From Cymodocea nodosa (Eukaryota > Streptophyta > Magnoliopsida > Alismatales > Cymodoceaceae), in contig CM072343.1 in the NCBI GenBank assembly GCA_036874045.1, forward strand, positions 12,792,001 through 12,856,000: DNA of 64,000 nt. The letters run 5' to 3'. The position numbers and the translations under genes were made by a program. Below, piece after piece: positions 43,287 through 54,398 of this stretch; position 1 is the first letter of the stretch; every line of letters begins with the position of its first letter. The notes under the pieces were generated by a model, which was not told where the DNA came from, did not search any database, and was given only the letters and a program-made list of their open reading frames with translations.

Positions 43287-44281
43287 CGCCGCAAGTTGTA
43301 ACAAGAACAAGTAGGAAAGATTTTTAGACACAAAGTTTATGAATAACTTAAGTTCCCGTGTAATAAGTGTCTAAATAGGGTTTTTAGTCAACTAACTCAA
43401 CTAGTATAATAGTTAGGTTTGGATTTTAAATGAATATTGAATACAATTTATTCAATCAAGGTATCTGAAATATTTGAGCATAACTCATTGAGTTAACTAA
43501 CCTAATGAGTAAAACGCTGTGTAGAGATAGTTTTACAGGTTACCTTACATAACATAACATTTAATTAGTACACTACCAAACACAAGTTTCGAATGCTTTT
43601 AACTGAAACCTTCCGAATACAACACACAAGCTATAATTAACATATATAAAACATCATCTTGAGAGCATTGTAAACTATTCTAATATTCTTTTTATGAATT
43701 TAAAAATAATTTGTTTGTCTTTTAAATTGTTTCATCAAGATCTTAAGAGGACTAAAATCAGATTAACCAAGATTTATATTTTGAATTATATTAATCTATT
43801 TTGGACATTGTTATTCCTCCCCCTATAAATATACTTCAAATATATTCAATAACATACAAAATATATTTGTATAAAAATAGATTTTAATTATAACTATACT
43901 TTTAAAATTTCTTTTCATAAGATTTCTGTCATCCTGAATTTATCAAAAATGATTTTAAGAATCAACTCCAATAGTATATGAATCAAAACATAACTTTAAA
44001 CTTAATATGATTAACTTAAGGAGAATAAAAGAATGTATCTCAAATAAACATTTTCAAAAGTACTAATGTTGATTTAATAAATCAACAGTCATATTGGTAG
44101 AAACTATATTCGATTTAAATATATTTGTAATTAATGAAACAACTTTTATCTTTTCAAAACAGTAAATATTGATTATTTTCATTAAAAGTTAGTTTGAAAA
44201 GCTTGAATCATACAAGAACTTTCTAATGTACTCGTGTAATGAGCTTTCAGTCAATAATCCCAGGTCTGATCAGGACCTTAG

Positions 44282-45885
44282 TGTAGGATCGTATGGCTAC
44301 ACAAGAGGGGGGTGAATTGTGTATCTTTAATATTTTCTGAAATATAATTGAAACTTTAAAACTCAAAAACAAGTCGAGACATTGTTTTCATAAAATCATT
44401 TTTATTCAAGGTTTCAATTATAATATACAATTCAATTCTCCTTAGAAATTGTAGATGCAATTATATTTCGATATCATGTATCATCTAAACAATTTCATAA
44501 CTACAAACAGAGAAAACTAATTTGCAGAATTTAAAACTTTTCTCCCTATTTGAGATCTTTTTTTTTCTTCTTCAGCAATTCTTCAGTGACGAATATTTTG
44601 TCTTTTCATGTTTCACCAAATTTGCTTTCTTCTGATACTTCAAATCTTCAGTGACGAAAATCTTACCTTTTTATGCTTCACTGAACTTTCTTCCACTTGA
44701 GAGATTTTCCCCGAGAAGGTGTTTTTGATCCCTGAAAAAGATTTTTCTTTTGGTGTGTAGGGATGGTTTGATCCTTAAAAAAATTTTTCTTTTTGTATGC
44801 AAGGATAAATTGATCAACGAGAATTCTATGCCTTTTATACTGTATCTTCATTTCATGTATATCTTTCATGTTTAACCACTACCAGTTTTCCACTTCTCCA
44901 CGTCTTTTCTTTTTCCTTCATCGAAACACACACGTTCTAACCCACGTTTATATTTCAAATTTTCTTTAATCATCAGTCCTGGATCTCTGAAAAATTTCCT
45001 GCAAAATAAACTTTCTCGTCCAAAAGTTTTTCATCAGTGTAATAAGAAGTCGTTACTTTAATGTTAACTAAACGAGTAACACAAGTATATATATAACTTA
45101 ACGTTTCTAACTTAACGAGTTCCTCATGTGCCATTTCACATGACAAGTACTGTAGTTAACTCAACGAACTAAGTCTGTGGTGTTATGCTATCTCAACGAA
45201 CCATCTCCGTTGTGTTATGATAACTCAACGAACCATCTCTGTTGTGTTATGATAACTCAACGAACCAGTAATAAACAAATGTTTTTATAATAAGAATTTT
45301 ATCACGTGCAAAAATAACAACTTAAGTTTATAACGTTAACCTAATGCGTTGCCTTAGTGTTCAATATAGCAACTCAATGCGTTTAGTTATGTTAACTTAA
45401 CGAGTTAAACATGTGCACCTCACGTGATACAATACAACATTCGTAACTTATAATTTCACCACGTGTATAACACTAACTTAACAAGTTCGTCTCTTCTTTT
45501 ACTCACTAACTTAACGAGTTATCACGTGACCTATTTTAACCTTTAAGCCTCTAACTTAATGAGTTCTCACGTGACCTCTATACAAATAAAACTCTAACTT
45601 AACGAGTTGTCTAAACGTGCACTGTTCATGATACAAAAGATATAACATTAAAACATATCATGCTTTTCAATAAAAACACATGTTAACTTAACGTTTAGCT
45701 AAATGAGAAATTAATGCAACGAAACGACTAGATATTAACTTCAGATCCAATATAGACAAGTATTTATATCAATAAGCTTTTTCTGTATTAATTGATGATT
45801 TTAATTTCTTTTCACAAGCAATAGTAATTGAGCAAATATGATTATTTTCATTCAGCACACATCATCAAAACAAAAATACTCAACA
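44282..45885 (-). repeat. Solo LTR of the SIRE-type family, minus strand
   Basis: It is a complete 1.6-kb LTR closely matching 52619-54198 throughout. It is flanked on the + strand by cttag (44277-44281) and tttag (45886-45890), a target duplication with one mismatch. The undisturbed site is visible at 60325-60340 (ggcaacctaaggtcctg), which confirms the insertion point. It holds three copies of a roughly 32-bp unit (ggttcgttgagttatcataa...) near 45170-45270, where the 52619 copy has two. Confidence 0.92.
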
Positions 45886-45931
45886 TTTAGGTTGCCAGAT
45901 TTAAAGAGTCCTTTTTAGAACTAATACTACT

Positions 45932-46413
45932 TGTAGGATCGTATGGCTACACAAGAGGGGGGTGAATTGTGTTTTTTAACATTTTCGATTATAATTGAAA
46001 CTTCAAAATTAAAAACAAGCCGAGACACTATTTTCATAAAATCATTTTATTCAAAGTTTCAATTACAATATACAATTCAATTCTCCTTAGAAATTGTAGA
46101 AGCAATTATATAAGATATCATGTTTTATCTATTCAATTTCATAACTACAAACAGAGAACTAATTTGCGGAATTTAAAACATTTCTCTTTGTTTGAGATCT
46201 TTCTTTTTCTTTTTCTTTTTCTTTTTCAGCAATTCTTTAGTGATGAATATTTGACTTTCTCTACTTTAGCGAATTTGATTTCTTCTGATACTTCAGATCT
46301 TCAATGACAAATCTGACTTTTTCTGCTTCACTAAATTTTCTTCCATTTGAGAGCTTTTCCCTGAAGAGGTGTTTTTGATTCTTGAAAATATATTTCATTT
46401 GGTGTGTAGGGAT
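45932..46413 (-). repeat. SIRE-type LTR 3' end, truncated by the Gypsy insertion
   Basis: It begins TGTAGGATCGTATGG on the + strand, the reverse complement of the LTR end, and follows the family to gtgtgtagggat. There it meets the TG of the Gypsy LTR at 46414. The missing remainder should lie beyond the Gypsy element, outside the window. Confidence 0.85.
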
Positions 46414-47952
46414 TGTTTAAGCTTTAATTTTGCCCATTTTTAATGAATTTTATAAGTAATTTTGCACGATATTATATATCTATGGTGGATAAATGATATT
46501 AATTATGGGTAATATAAGTCTTGAAATATAGTGCAATATAGAAATTTAATTAACAAGTGCATCCCCCATTGGATATAATTTTACATGAAATACATTGATT
46601 TATTTTGCATGTCCTATGTTGGCTAACGTCTCTTGGAGTTCAACTTCCATTAATTGTAGGTAACATATATATGGGAGGAGCTTAATGCAAAAGACCAAAG
46701 AAGATATAAAGAATCAAAAGTTGGTGGACTAAACTTTAAAGAAGAGGACATGCCAACACCTTATTGGCCCTCCTAGATCTATGACATCTTATTGGCTTGG
46801 TGATAAAACCAAGGTGCCACATCAAAGAGAGAGAAGACAAAACAACATAAATACAAGGGGAGAGGAATTTCGGCCAACACCTTGGTGCTTCCAACGAGAG
46901 AAAGAAAGAAGAGAAGAAAGCTTGGAGGTGAGGCTTATGCTTGCAAGGAGACCATCCATTGATGCTATTCACCATTCCAAGGGGCTAAGGAGAAGACGTC
47001 CAAGCTTGGAGGTGGATTTGCTGCCAAGTTCCATTGAATTCAAAGCTCTAGAGAAGAAGATAAGAAGCTCCTAAGGTAGTGACAACTCTTAGAGTTTATT
47101 ATTTTCTTGTATAGAAGGAAGAATTGATGAGAAATGGTGGTGAACATCTCAATTATATGTCTTCTTAGCTAGATAGAGTTCAATGAATGTATATGAATGT
47201 TTAATTCTTCTTTTCAACTTCTAATTTGCATCCTTTATTCACATGTATTGTTGGGGCTATTGGTGAGGCTTTCACACGAGTGAATGACAATCATCAATGG
47301 TGGCTTGGCACATTTGAGAAGAAGGTGTGAATTGAAAGAAGAAGAAAATAAGTGTTGATGTTCATTTGAATGAAGAACCTATCACTTATATCTAGTTGTT
47401 AATTTTAATTTCAGTAGTTAATTGAGTTTGTTATATCTTATATTGATCACATTTTATCCTAATCAATCTCCAAAAAGAATTTCTAATGCAAGTAGTATAG
47501 TATATAGTTTAGCTAGATTAGCAAATAGCATAGTTGCATGCATTTAGTATAAATTAGAATAGAGTAGTATAGTCTATTGAACCTTCTTGTTTTATTTTTC
47601 TTTCCTTAATATTGATGCATTGATATCACTTCTAAAATCACGTGGAACTTGTGTGCATGTTATAATTGAATGAGTTGATAGATTTACAAGTAAAGAAATT
47701 GATTCACATCACCATTTTCCACTACACATTGCCTTGAAATTGCATGATTTGTGAGCTTGTGTTAACTTTGATTATTCTACATTCACATGTCATTAATTTA
47801 CTGAAGTATACCTAAGAGCTTGAAGAACAAGTTGAGTAATAGTTGATTAAGTCATAAACACAATCCTTGTGGAAGAATGACCTATATTTGCCATGTACAC
47901 CAAAAGAACTGTGCACTTGCAATAAAGCTTGAGCTAAAAATATAGCTCAACA
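46414..47952 (+). repeat. 5' LTR of the Gypsy element
   Basis: It runs from TGTTTAAGC to ATAGCTCAACA. A TATA-like cataaatacaagg near 46846 sits at a plausible U3/R position. The 3' boundary is set by the primer site that follows; the 5' boundary is set by the break in the SIRE LTR alignment. Confidence 0.85.
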
Positions 47953-47958
47953 AGTTTT

Positions 47959-47977
47959 TGGCGCCGTTGCCGGGGAT
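47959..47977 (+). promoter_or_regulatory. Primer-binding site, tRNA-Asp type
   Basis: The string tggcgccgttgccggggat matches the 3' end of plant tRNA-Asp in complement. This primer is the hallmark of Athila and related Gypsy lineages. It lies six bases after the LTR. Confidence 0.93.
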
Positions 47978-48101
47978 TGGCAATTTGGCTTAGTTTATTT
48001 TTACCATATTTGAAGTTCTTAGTTGGTTGTTTGATAAATTTTCATAAACATATCTTTCTTGTGCTTAGTTGTGAATTTTATTGCTTAAATTTCTTGCAAG
48101 T

Positions 48102-49643
48102 ATGTCAAATTTTCATCATGATGATCCTTTTAAGTTTATAAATGATTTTTTATCTGAAAGTGCTTGTTCTTATTTCCATGTAAAAGGTCATGATGAAAGC
48201 ATATGTACCAGCAAGTTATTTAATATAAAAATTCAACCAAAAGAAGAAACAACTCATGTTAGTGATGAATATGATGTCTTGCATGATGCTAGTGAATTTT
48301 CTTACGATTTTGATATTCATAGATCTCATATTGATGAAAGAAATGATGTTTGTGATTGCTCTCATGTTAGTAGTAGTTCTATAGAAGAGTCCATGAGGAA
48401 TATAGAGAGAATCATAGAGTTAGGAGATAGCTATTATGTTGCCACTAAGCTCCTACAACAAAAAGATGTAATTGTCATAGATGATGAAGAAGACTCTAAT
48501 GTAGATGAAAATGTGAATTTAATCTTAAGATCTGGAAAAACCATAGAAAGAAACATATTAGAACATGAAAGTGAAGAAAAACAAAGTGAAGAAAACATAG
48601 ATGAAAAGGAAGAAAATATGTTGACAAGAGATGAACATAAGGATGTAGAACTAGAACATGAAGGAGTTGAACTTGAAAAATGTCTAATGGATGAAACTAA
48701 TGAAGAATTAATTGAAGAAAACCCTGTTATAGATGTAGAAATGGATAAAAAGAAAGAAGAAACATCTGAAAATATGAACAACAAACCACCATTTCCTAGT
48801 CGGCTTGACAACAACAAATAAAATGAGGAAAATGAAGCTATAAGAACCATATTTGAGAAAATCATTGTTAATATGCCTATGTTAGAATTAATTAGAAAAA
48901 TTCCAGCATATGGGAGGGTGCTTAAAAACCTTTGTACCAAGCATAGGAAGCCAAGAAAAAAATTAAGTAAGCAAGTTTATTTAACCGAGTTAAGTAGTTC
49001 AATGTTGCTTGATAATTTAGCTAAAAAATTCAATGATCCTAGTGTTCCTCTAATAACTTGCTTAATAGGGAATGTTTTAATTGAAAAAGCATTATTAGAT
49101 CTTGGTGTAGGAGTTAACGTGATGCCAAAACACTTATATGAACAATTAGGAATCACAGGAATTAAGAAAACTAGAACACTAATTAAACTAGCTGATAGAT
49201 CATATAGGAGTCCTATGGGTATTGTAGAAGATGTCTTAATTCAAATTGAAGATTTTATATACCTAGCCGACTTTATCATTTTAGAAACCAATGCACCAAC
49301 TTGTGAACCAAATGAATCTACATTGATCCTAGGGAGACCATTGTTAGCAACTATTAATGCCCACATTAATTGCAGAAATGGTAAAATGTCAATCTCCTTT
49401 AACAATAAGGTGATATCATTGAACATTTTTAAAAGAGATAGGACTATAAACCATCAAGTAGATGACAACATTAGTGTAAGCATTTCTGAATTATTTAAAG
49501 AAGTCGAAAATAGTAGTAATGAGGAAGAACTTAGTGCTGAAATTTACTTTCTAGACGTTGAAGATAATCTAGAACACAAGACATCGTTACAAGAGAATAG
49601 TGGTGAGCATGAAATGAATAATGAATTGAATTTTCATGGATAA
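48102..49643 (+). pseudogene. Gypsy gag C-terminal segment and protease
   Basis: From ATG 48102 the frame begins MSNFHHDDPFKF and soon reads CSYFHVKGHDESIC, a CCHC-knuckle-like string. A long acidic linker follows with NLILRSGKTIE, typical of Athila polyproteins. TAA at 48819-48821 interrupts the frame. After it, the conserved NMPMLELIRKIPAYGRVLKN and the protease with ALLDLGVGVNVMP (DLG in the usual Athila place) and STLILGRPLLAT follow. The usual capsid core before the knuckle is absent here; a matching core is at 52155. The frame ends at 49643 where RT should begin. Confidence 0.82.
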
Positions 49644-50403
49644 CTTTTCTATTTTTGGCAAAAATTTTGATATTTGTTTACATCATTTAGATATGGTTTT
49701 GCAAAGATGTGTTGAAAAGAATTTTATTTTAAATTGGGAAAAGTGCCATTTTATGGTGAATGAAGGCATAGTTCTTGGGCATGTGATATCTAATAGAGGG
49801 ATTGAGGTGGATAAGGCAAAAATTGACGTTATATCTCATTTGCAGCCACCTAAATCTGTTAAGGAGGTTAGAAGCTTTCTAAGACATGCTGGTTTTTATC
49901 GTAGATTTATTCATGATTTTAGCAAGATAGCAAGACCTATAACTAATTTACTTGCAAAAGATTCTGAGTTTGTTTTTGATGAACATTGTCTTGTTGCCTT
50001 TAATCAACTTAAGCATGCATTAATATCTCCTCCTATAATTCATGCCCCAATATGGGATTGTCCTTTTGAAATTATGTGTGATGCCTCCAATTATGCAGTA
50101 GGTGCAGTACTTGGGCAAATAATTGATAAGAAACATCATGTCATATGCTATGCTAGTAAAACTTTGAATGAAGCTCAAGTAAATTATACTACCACAGAAA
50201 AAGAATTTCTTGCTGTTGTTTTTGCTCTAGATAAATTTAGACCATATTTAGTTTGCAATCAAGTTATTGTGCATACTGATCATGCAGCTACTAAACATTT
50301 GATGAGTAAAAAAGATGCAAAACCAAGATTAATTTGTTGGGTTTTATTGTTGCAAGAATTCAACATAGAAATTAAAGTTAAGGTGAAAATATCACCTCTC
50401 TAG
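49636..50403 (+). pseudogene. Gypsy RT thumb/connection and RNase H
   Basis: The frame begins at the catalytic-loop motif, reading FMDNFSIFG where the family has FMDDFSVFG. One active-site Asp is therefore Asn, and everything upstream in RT is missing. It continues with [20 protein letters not shown] and [20 protein letters not shown]. RNase H follows: [25 protein letters not shown] and [11 protein letters not shown] small deletion and frameshift at about 50380-50400 separate it from the next frame. Confidence 0.88.
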
Positions 50404-51778
50404 ATTAGAAAATATTCCAGCATGCAATAATGTGATTAATGAAAAGTTTCCTGATGAGAGTTTATTTCTAGTTGGTAAGTTACCTTGGTTTGCAGACATT
50501 GCTAACTATCTTGCTATAGGGTTAATACCAACTGATTTATCTAAACCAGATAAGAAAAGATTGAGGTACATGGCTAAACATTATGTTTGGATGGAACCTT
50601 ATTTGTATAAAATGGGTTTTGATCAAATTTTAAGAAGATGTCTTCCTGAAGATGAAATTGCTAATGTCTTAAATTTTTGTCATGATCATGCTTGTGGAGG
50701 TCATCTTAGCCATAGAAAAACTTCTTTGAAAATTCTTGAATGTGGATTTTATTGGCCTTCTCTAATTAAAGACTCTAAAGATCATTGTAGACGTTGTGAT
50801 AGATACCAAAGAATGGGAAAAATTTCCAAACGAAATATGATACCTTTGAATCCTATCATTGAAGTTGAAATTTTTGATGTTTGGGGCATTGATTTCATAG
50901 GACCATTTCCCATTTCTTTTGGTTATTCTTATATTTTGTTGGCTGTTGATTATGTTTCTAAATGGATTGAAGCTATCCCAACTAAGAGAAATGATGCTAC
51001 AGTTGTTGTTGATTTTCTTAGATCTAACATTTTTGCTAGATTTGGTATTCCAAGAGCTATAATTAGTGATAATGGACCTCACTTTTGCAACAGAGTATTT
51101 CAAATGGCTTTGAGGAAGTATGGGGTTACTCACAAGTTAGCAACACCATATCATCCTCAAACAAGTGGGCAAGTTGAGGTATCCAATAGACAAATCAAGC
51201 ACATGCTCGAAAAAGTAATCAAACCAAGTAAGAAGGATTGGGCAGAAAAGCTTAATGATGCACTTTAGGGTTATAGGACTGCCCATAAAACTGTGTTGGG
51301 AATGTCACCATTTAGAGTAGTTTATGGGAAAACATGTCATTTACCTATAGAAATAGAACATAAAGCAGAATGGGCTATTAGAACATTTAACATGTGTGTT
51401 GATGATGCGAGAAAAGCAAGGAAATAGCAACTCAATGAGCTGGAAGAAATAAGAAGAGAGGCTTATGAAAATGCAAAGATTGCAAAAGAACGAGCAAAAG
51501 CATTCCATGACAAGAAAATTTTAAGAAAGGACTTTCACGAGGGATAAGAAGTTTTATTATATAACTCTAGATTACATTTGTTCCCTGAAAAATTTAAGAC
51601 TAGATGGACAGGACCATTCATCATTAAACATATATATAATCATGGAGCTATAGCTATAGAAAATTGTAAGACAGGATTTAAAACTGTAGTGAATGGTCAA
51701 AGACTAAAAGAATATTATCCTGGAAAAACCTACAATCATGGAGAGAGTGCTTTGTTGTTGGAACCTAATTATAATTAG
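50404..51778 (+). pseudogene. Gypsy integrase
   Basis: The zinc domain reads HDHACGGHLSHRKT, then CRRCDRYQR. The catalytic triad lies in WGIDFIGPF (D), IISDNGPHF (D) and SGQVEVSN (E). A TAG at 51266-51268 replaces a codon before GYRTAHKT, and further stops occur at about 51426 and 51545. The C-terminal segment KTRWTGPFIIKHIYNHGAI, 51593 onward, is the family's GPF/Y-type module. It ends at TAG 51776-51778. The triad is intact but the frame is broken at least three times. Confidence 0.9.
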
Positions 51779-52154
51779 TTTTTATATCTATTTAGTTGTA
51801 GATGTAGTTTTTCTTTTCTTAATTCCTAGTAATTTTTCATTCTATGTATTAGTGTGTTAGTAGTTAACAATAAAATTGATTTATTGCAAGTTCACGTCAA
51901 AATTTTATATGCTTATTATCATGCATCTATCCTTGTTGTTTCATGTCATCTTGAATTTATATGGTGAACCATTCATGCTGAAATTTTATGATATATGATG
52001 GTACTTGTATACTTTGATGATATTTGACCATGTAAATAACTCTTTCATATACTCTTGAATTACATAATTGATGTGAATGTCTTAGTGCATGAAAAGTTGG
52101 GAGAGAGGCGCAGATAGCAGGTTGATACGCATCGAGAATTAGAAAGAAACACAC
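51779..52154 (+). other. Spacer between Gypsy pol and the gag-core ORF
   Basis: The 376 bp are AT-rich and non-coding. I looked for a second LTR end or primer site (a TGGCGCC string) here and found none, so the gag-core ORF does not follow a recognisable 5' LTR. Confidence 0.6.
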
Positions 52155-52618
52155 ATGGCAGCAAACAACAATGAGAGGAGAGTGGTGCTCAAAGACATGT
52201 TCTATCCTACACAGAGAAGTAGGATCACTTGTATTCAACTACCAGATGAGAATGGAGCACATTTTGAGTTGAAATCCCACTACATCAGCCAATTACCAAA
52301 GTTCATGGGACACGATGATGAGGATGCTTATGGCTTCTTTGAAGAATTTGAAGATGTATGCAACTTAATGAAGATACAAAATCTGACAGATGATTCCATC
52401 CTATTGAGATTTGTTCCCTTTGCCTTGAGAGACCAAGCAAGAAGGTGGCTTCAAAGTTTACCACCCAACTCTATTACTTCATGGGAGCAATTTAGTGCCA
52501 TCTTTTTGAAAAGATTCTATCCAATTGCCAAAACAAATGAGATGAGAAAGGTTATTAATTCTTGCTATCAAATGCCAGAAGAATCATTTGCTAATTTCTT
52601 TAGTAGGTTCAATGAATT
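52155..52618 (+). CDS. Gypsy gag capsid core, interrupted by insertion
   Basis: ATG 52155 starts MAANNNERRVV, like the N-terminus of Athila/Diaspora gag proteins. It continues HFELKSHYISQLPKF, then EDAYGFFEEFEDVCN, LRFVPFALRDQARRWLQSLP and ITSWEQFSAIFLKRFYP. That is the conserved capsid pattern of the retrotransposon gag family. The frame is open until the SIRE LTR begins at 52619, after FSRFNEF. The remainder should lie beyond the SIRE element. It is much less decayed than the older elements here. Confidence 0.85.
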
Positions 52619-54198
52619 TGTTGAGTATTTTTGTTTTGATGATGTGTGCTGAATGAAAATAATCATATTTTCTCAATTACTATTGCTTGTGAAAAGAAAT
52701 TAAAATCATCAATTAATACAGAAAAAGCTTACTGATATAAATACTTGTCTGTATTGGATCTGAAGTTAATAACTAGTCGTTTCATTGCATTAATTTCTCA
52801 TTTAGCTAAACGTTAAGTTAACGTGTGTTTTTATTGAAAAGCATGATATGTTTTAATGTTATATCTTTTGTATCATGAATAGTGTACGTTTAGACAACTC
52901 GTTAAGTTAGAGTTTTGTTTGTATAGAGGTCACGTGAGAACTCGTTAAGTTAGAGGCTTAAAGGTTAAAATAGGTCACGTGATAACTCGTTAAGTTAGTG
53001 AGTAAAAGAAGAGACGAACTCATTAAGTTAGTGTTATACACGTGGTGAAATTATAAGTTACGAATGTTGTATTGTATCACGTGAGGTGCACATGTTTAAC
53101 TCGTTAAGTTAACATAACTAAACGCGTTGAGTTGCTATATTGAACACTAAGGCAACGCGTTAGGTTAGTGTTATAAACTTAAGTTGTTATTTTTGAACGT
53201 GGTAAAATTTTTATTATAAAAACATTTGTTTATTACTAGTTTGTTGAGTTATCATAACACAACGGAGATGGTTCGTTGAGATAGCATAACACCACGGACA
53301 TAGTTCGTTGAGTTAGCTACAGTACTTGTCACGTGAAATGGCACATGAGGAACTCGTTAAGTTAGAAACATTAAGTTATATATATACTTGTGTTACTCGT
53401 TTAGTTAACATTAAAGTAACGACTTCTTATTACACTGATGAAAAACTTATGGACGAGAGTTTATTTTGCAGGAAACTTTTCAGAGATCTAGGATTGATGA
53501 TTAAAGAAAATTCAAAATATAAACGTGGGTTAGAATTTGTGTGTTTCGATGAAGGAAAAAGAAAAGACGTGGAGAAGTGGAAAACTAGTGGTGGTTAAAC
53601 GTGAAGGATATGCATGAAATGAAGATACAATATAAAAGGCATTGAATTCTCGTTGATCAATTTATCCTTGCACACAAAAAGAAAAATCTTTTCAAGGATC
53701 AAACAATCCCTGCACAACAAAAGAAAAATCTTTTTCAGGGATGAAAAAACACCTTCTTGAGGAAAATCTCTCAAGTGGAAGAAAGTTCAGTGAATCATAA
53801 AAAGGTAAGATTTTCGTCACTGAAGATTTGAAGTATCAGAAGAAAGCAAATTCGGTGAAGCATGAAAAGACAAGATATTCGTCACTGAAGAATTGCTGAA
53901 GAAGAAAAAGAAGAAGAAGAAAGATCTCAAATAGGGAGAAAAGTTTTAAATTCCGCAAATTAGTTTTCTCTGTTTGTAGTTATGAAATTTTTTAGATGAT
54001 ACATGGTATCGAAATATAATTGCATCTACAATTTCTAAGGAGAATTGAATTGTATATTGTAATTGAAACCTTGAATAAAAATGATTTTATGAAAATAATG
54101 TCTCGACTTGTTTTTGAGTTTTAAAGTTTCAATTATATTTCAAAAAATATTAAAAATACACAATTCACCTCCCTCTTGTGTAGCCATACGATCCTACA
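52619..54198 (+). repeat. 5' LTR of the SIRE-type element
   Basis: It runs from TGTTGAGTATTTTTG to ACGATCCTACA, 1580 bp. U3 contains an array of AACTCGTTAAGTTAG-like units (52896-52910, 52939-52953, 52984-52998, 53017-53031, 53098-53112, 53351-53365). CACGTG hexamers often lie just before them (52931-52936, 52976-52981, 53330-53335). The open frame at 53326-53598 lies in the LTR and is not a gene. Confidence 0.95.
53627..53637 (+). promoter_or_regulatory. Likely LTR promoter TATA box
   Basis: The string aatataaaagg is conserved at the same place in the other LTR copies (about 535 and, reversed, about 44838). It sits downstream of the iterated U3 repeats, as a core promoter would. This is inferred from sequence only. 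Confidence 0.5.
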
Positions 54199-54200
54199 AG

Positions 54201-54212
54201 TGGTATCAAAGC
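54201..54212 (+). promoter_or_regulatory. Primer-binding site, tRNA-Met type
   Basis: The string tggtatcaaagc, two bases after the LTR, differs by one base from the usual plant tRNA-Met primer site tggtatcagagc. Confidence 0.88.
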
Positions 54213-54398
54213 TTTGTTAATAATCTTTGATATAAAATCGATACCAACTTATTTAATATCATTGCTTATTCTACCTTCCTTGTTATTAAATAGAAATTAA
54301 TATCTGAGCATACGTTTAACTCTATTGATTTAAGGCTCAAGTTGTTTTAAAGTTTTTAGATTGTTTAAAATCAAATAGGTTGAAAAATCTAAAGTAAA

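Larger units (their letters stand above)
42354..46413 (-). mobile_element. SIRE-type deletion derivative, minus strand
   Basis: Read on the minus strand it has a 3' LTR part (46413-45932), then a degenerate primer site agtagtattagttct. It then goes directly to the post-pol spacer (aaaaaggactctttaaatctggcaac, cf. 60299), then the extra ORF (43286-42354). All of gag and pol is missing. A solo LTR (44282-45885) later inserted in the spacer. The LTR is cut at 46413 by the Gypsy element, and the extra ORF is cut at 42354 by the minisatellite. Confidence 0.85.
46414..52618 (+). mobile_element. Ty3/Gypsy element, Athila/Diaspora-like, with gag core downstream of pol
   Basis: It has a 5' LTR (46414-47952), a tRNA-Asp primer site, a short gag-like/protease ORF, RNase H, integrase, and then a separate gag-core ORF at 52155. 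That ORF is interrupted at 52618 by the SIRE-type element. The reverse transcriptase fingers and palm are deleted. The 3' LTR is not in the window. Either the family carries gag at its 3' end or two copies have been joined; the sequence alone does not decide. Confidence 0.85.

Noticed and set aside
46736..47074. Frames on both strands in the Gypsy LTR
   Set aside because: LTR sequence around the probable transcription start; no protein family resemblance.
48434..48940. 168-codon minus-strand frame, Ser/Phe-rich
   Set aside because: It is antisense to the acidic linker of the Gypsy polyprotein; Glu/Asp codons read backwards give Ser and Phe.
52890..53370. CRISPR-like array from the repeated LTR units
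   Set aside because: Units are only 13-15 bp, imperfect, and spacers are irregular and conserved between LTR copies. This is a eukaryotic LTR.
53326..53598. 90-codon frame in the SIRE-type LTR
   Set aside because: It lies wholly in the LTR, is not kept open in the other LTR copies, and has no domain.
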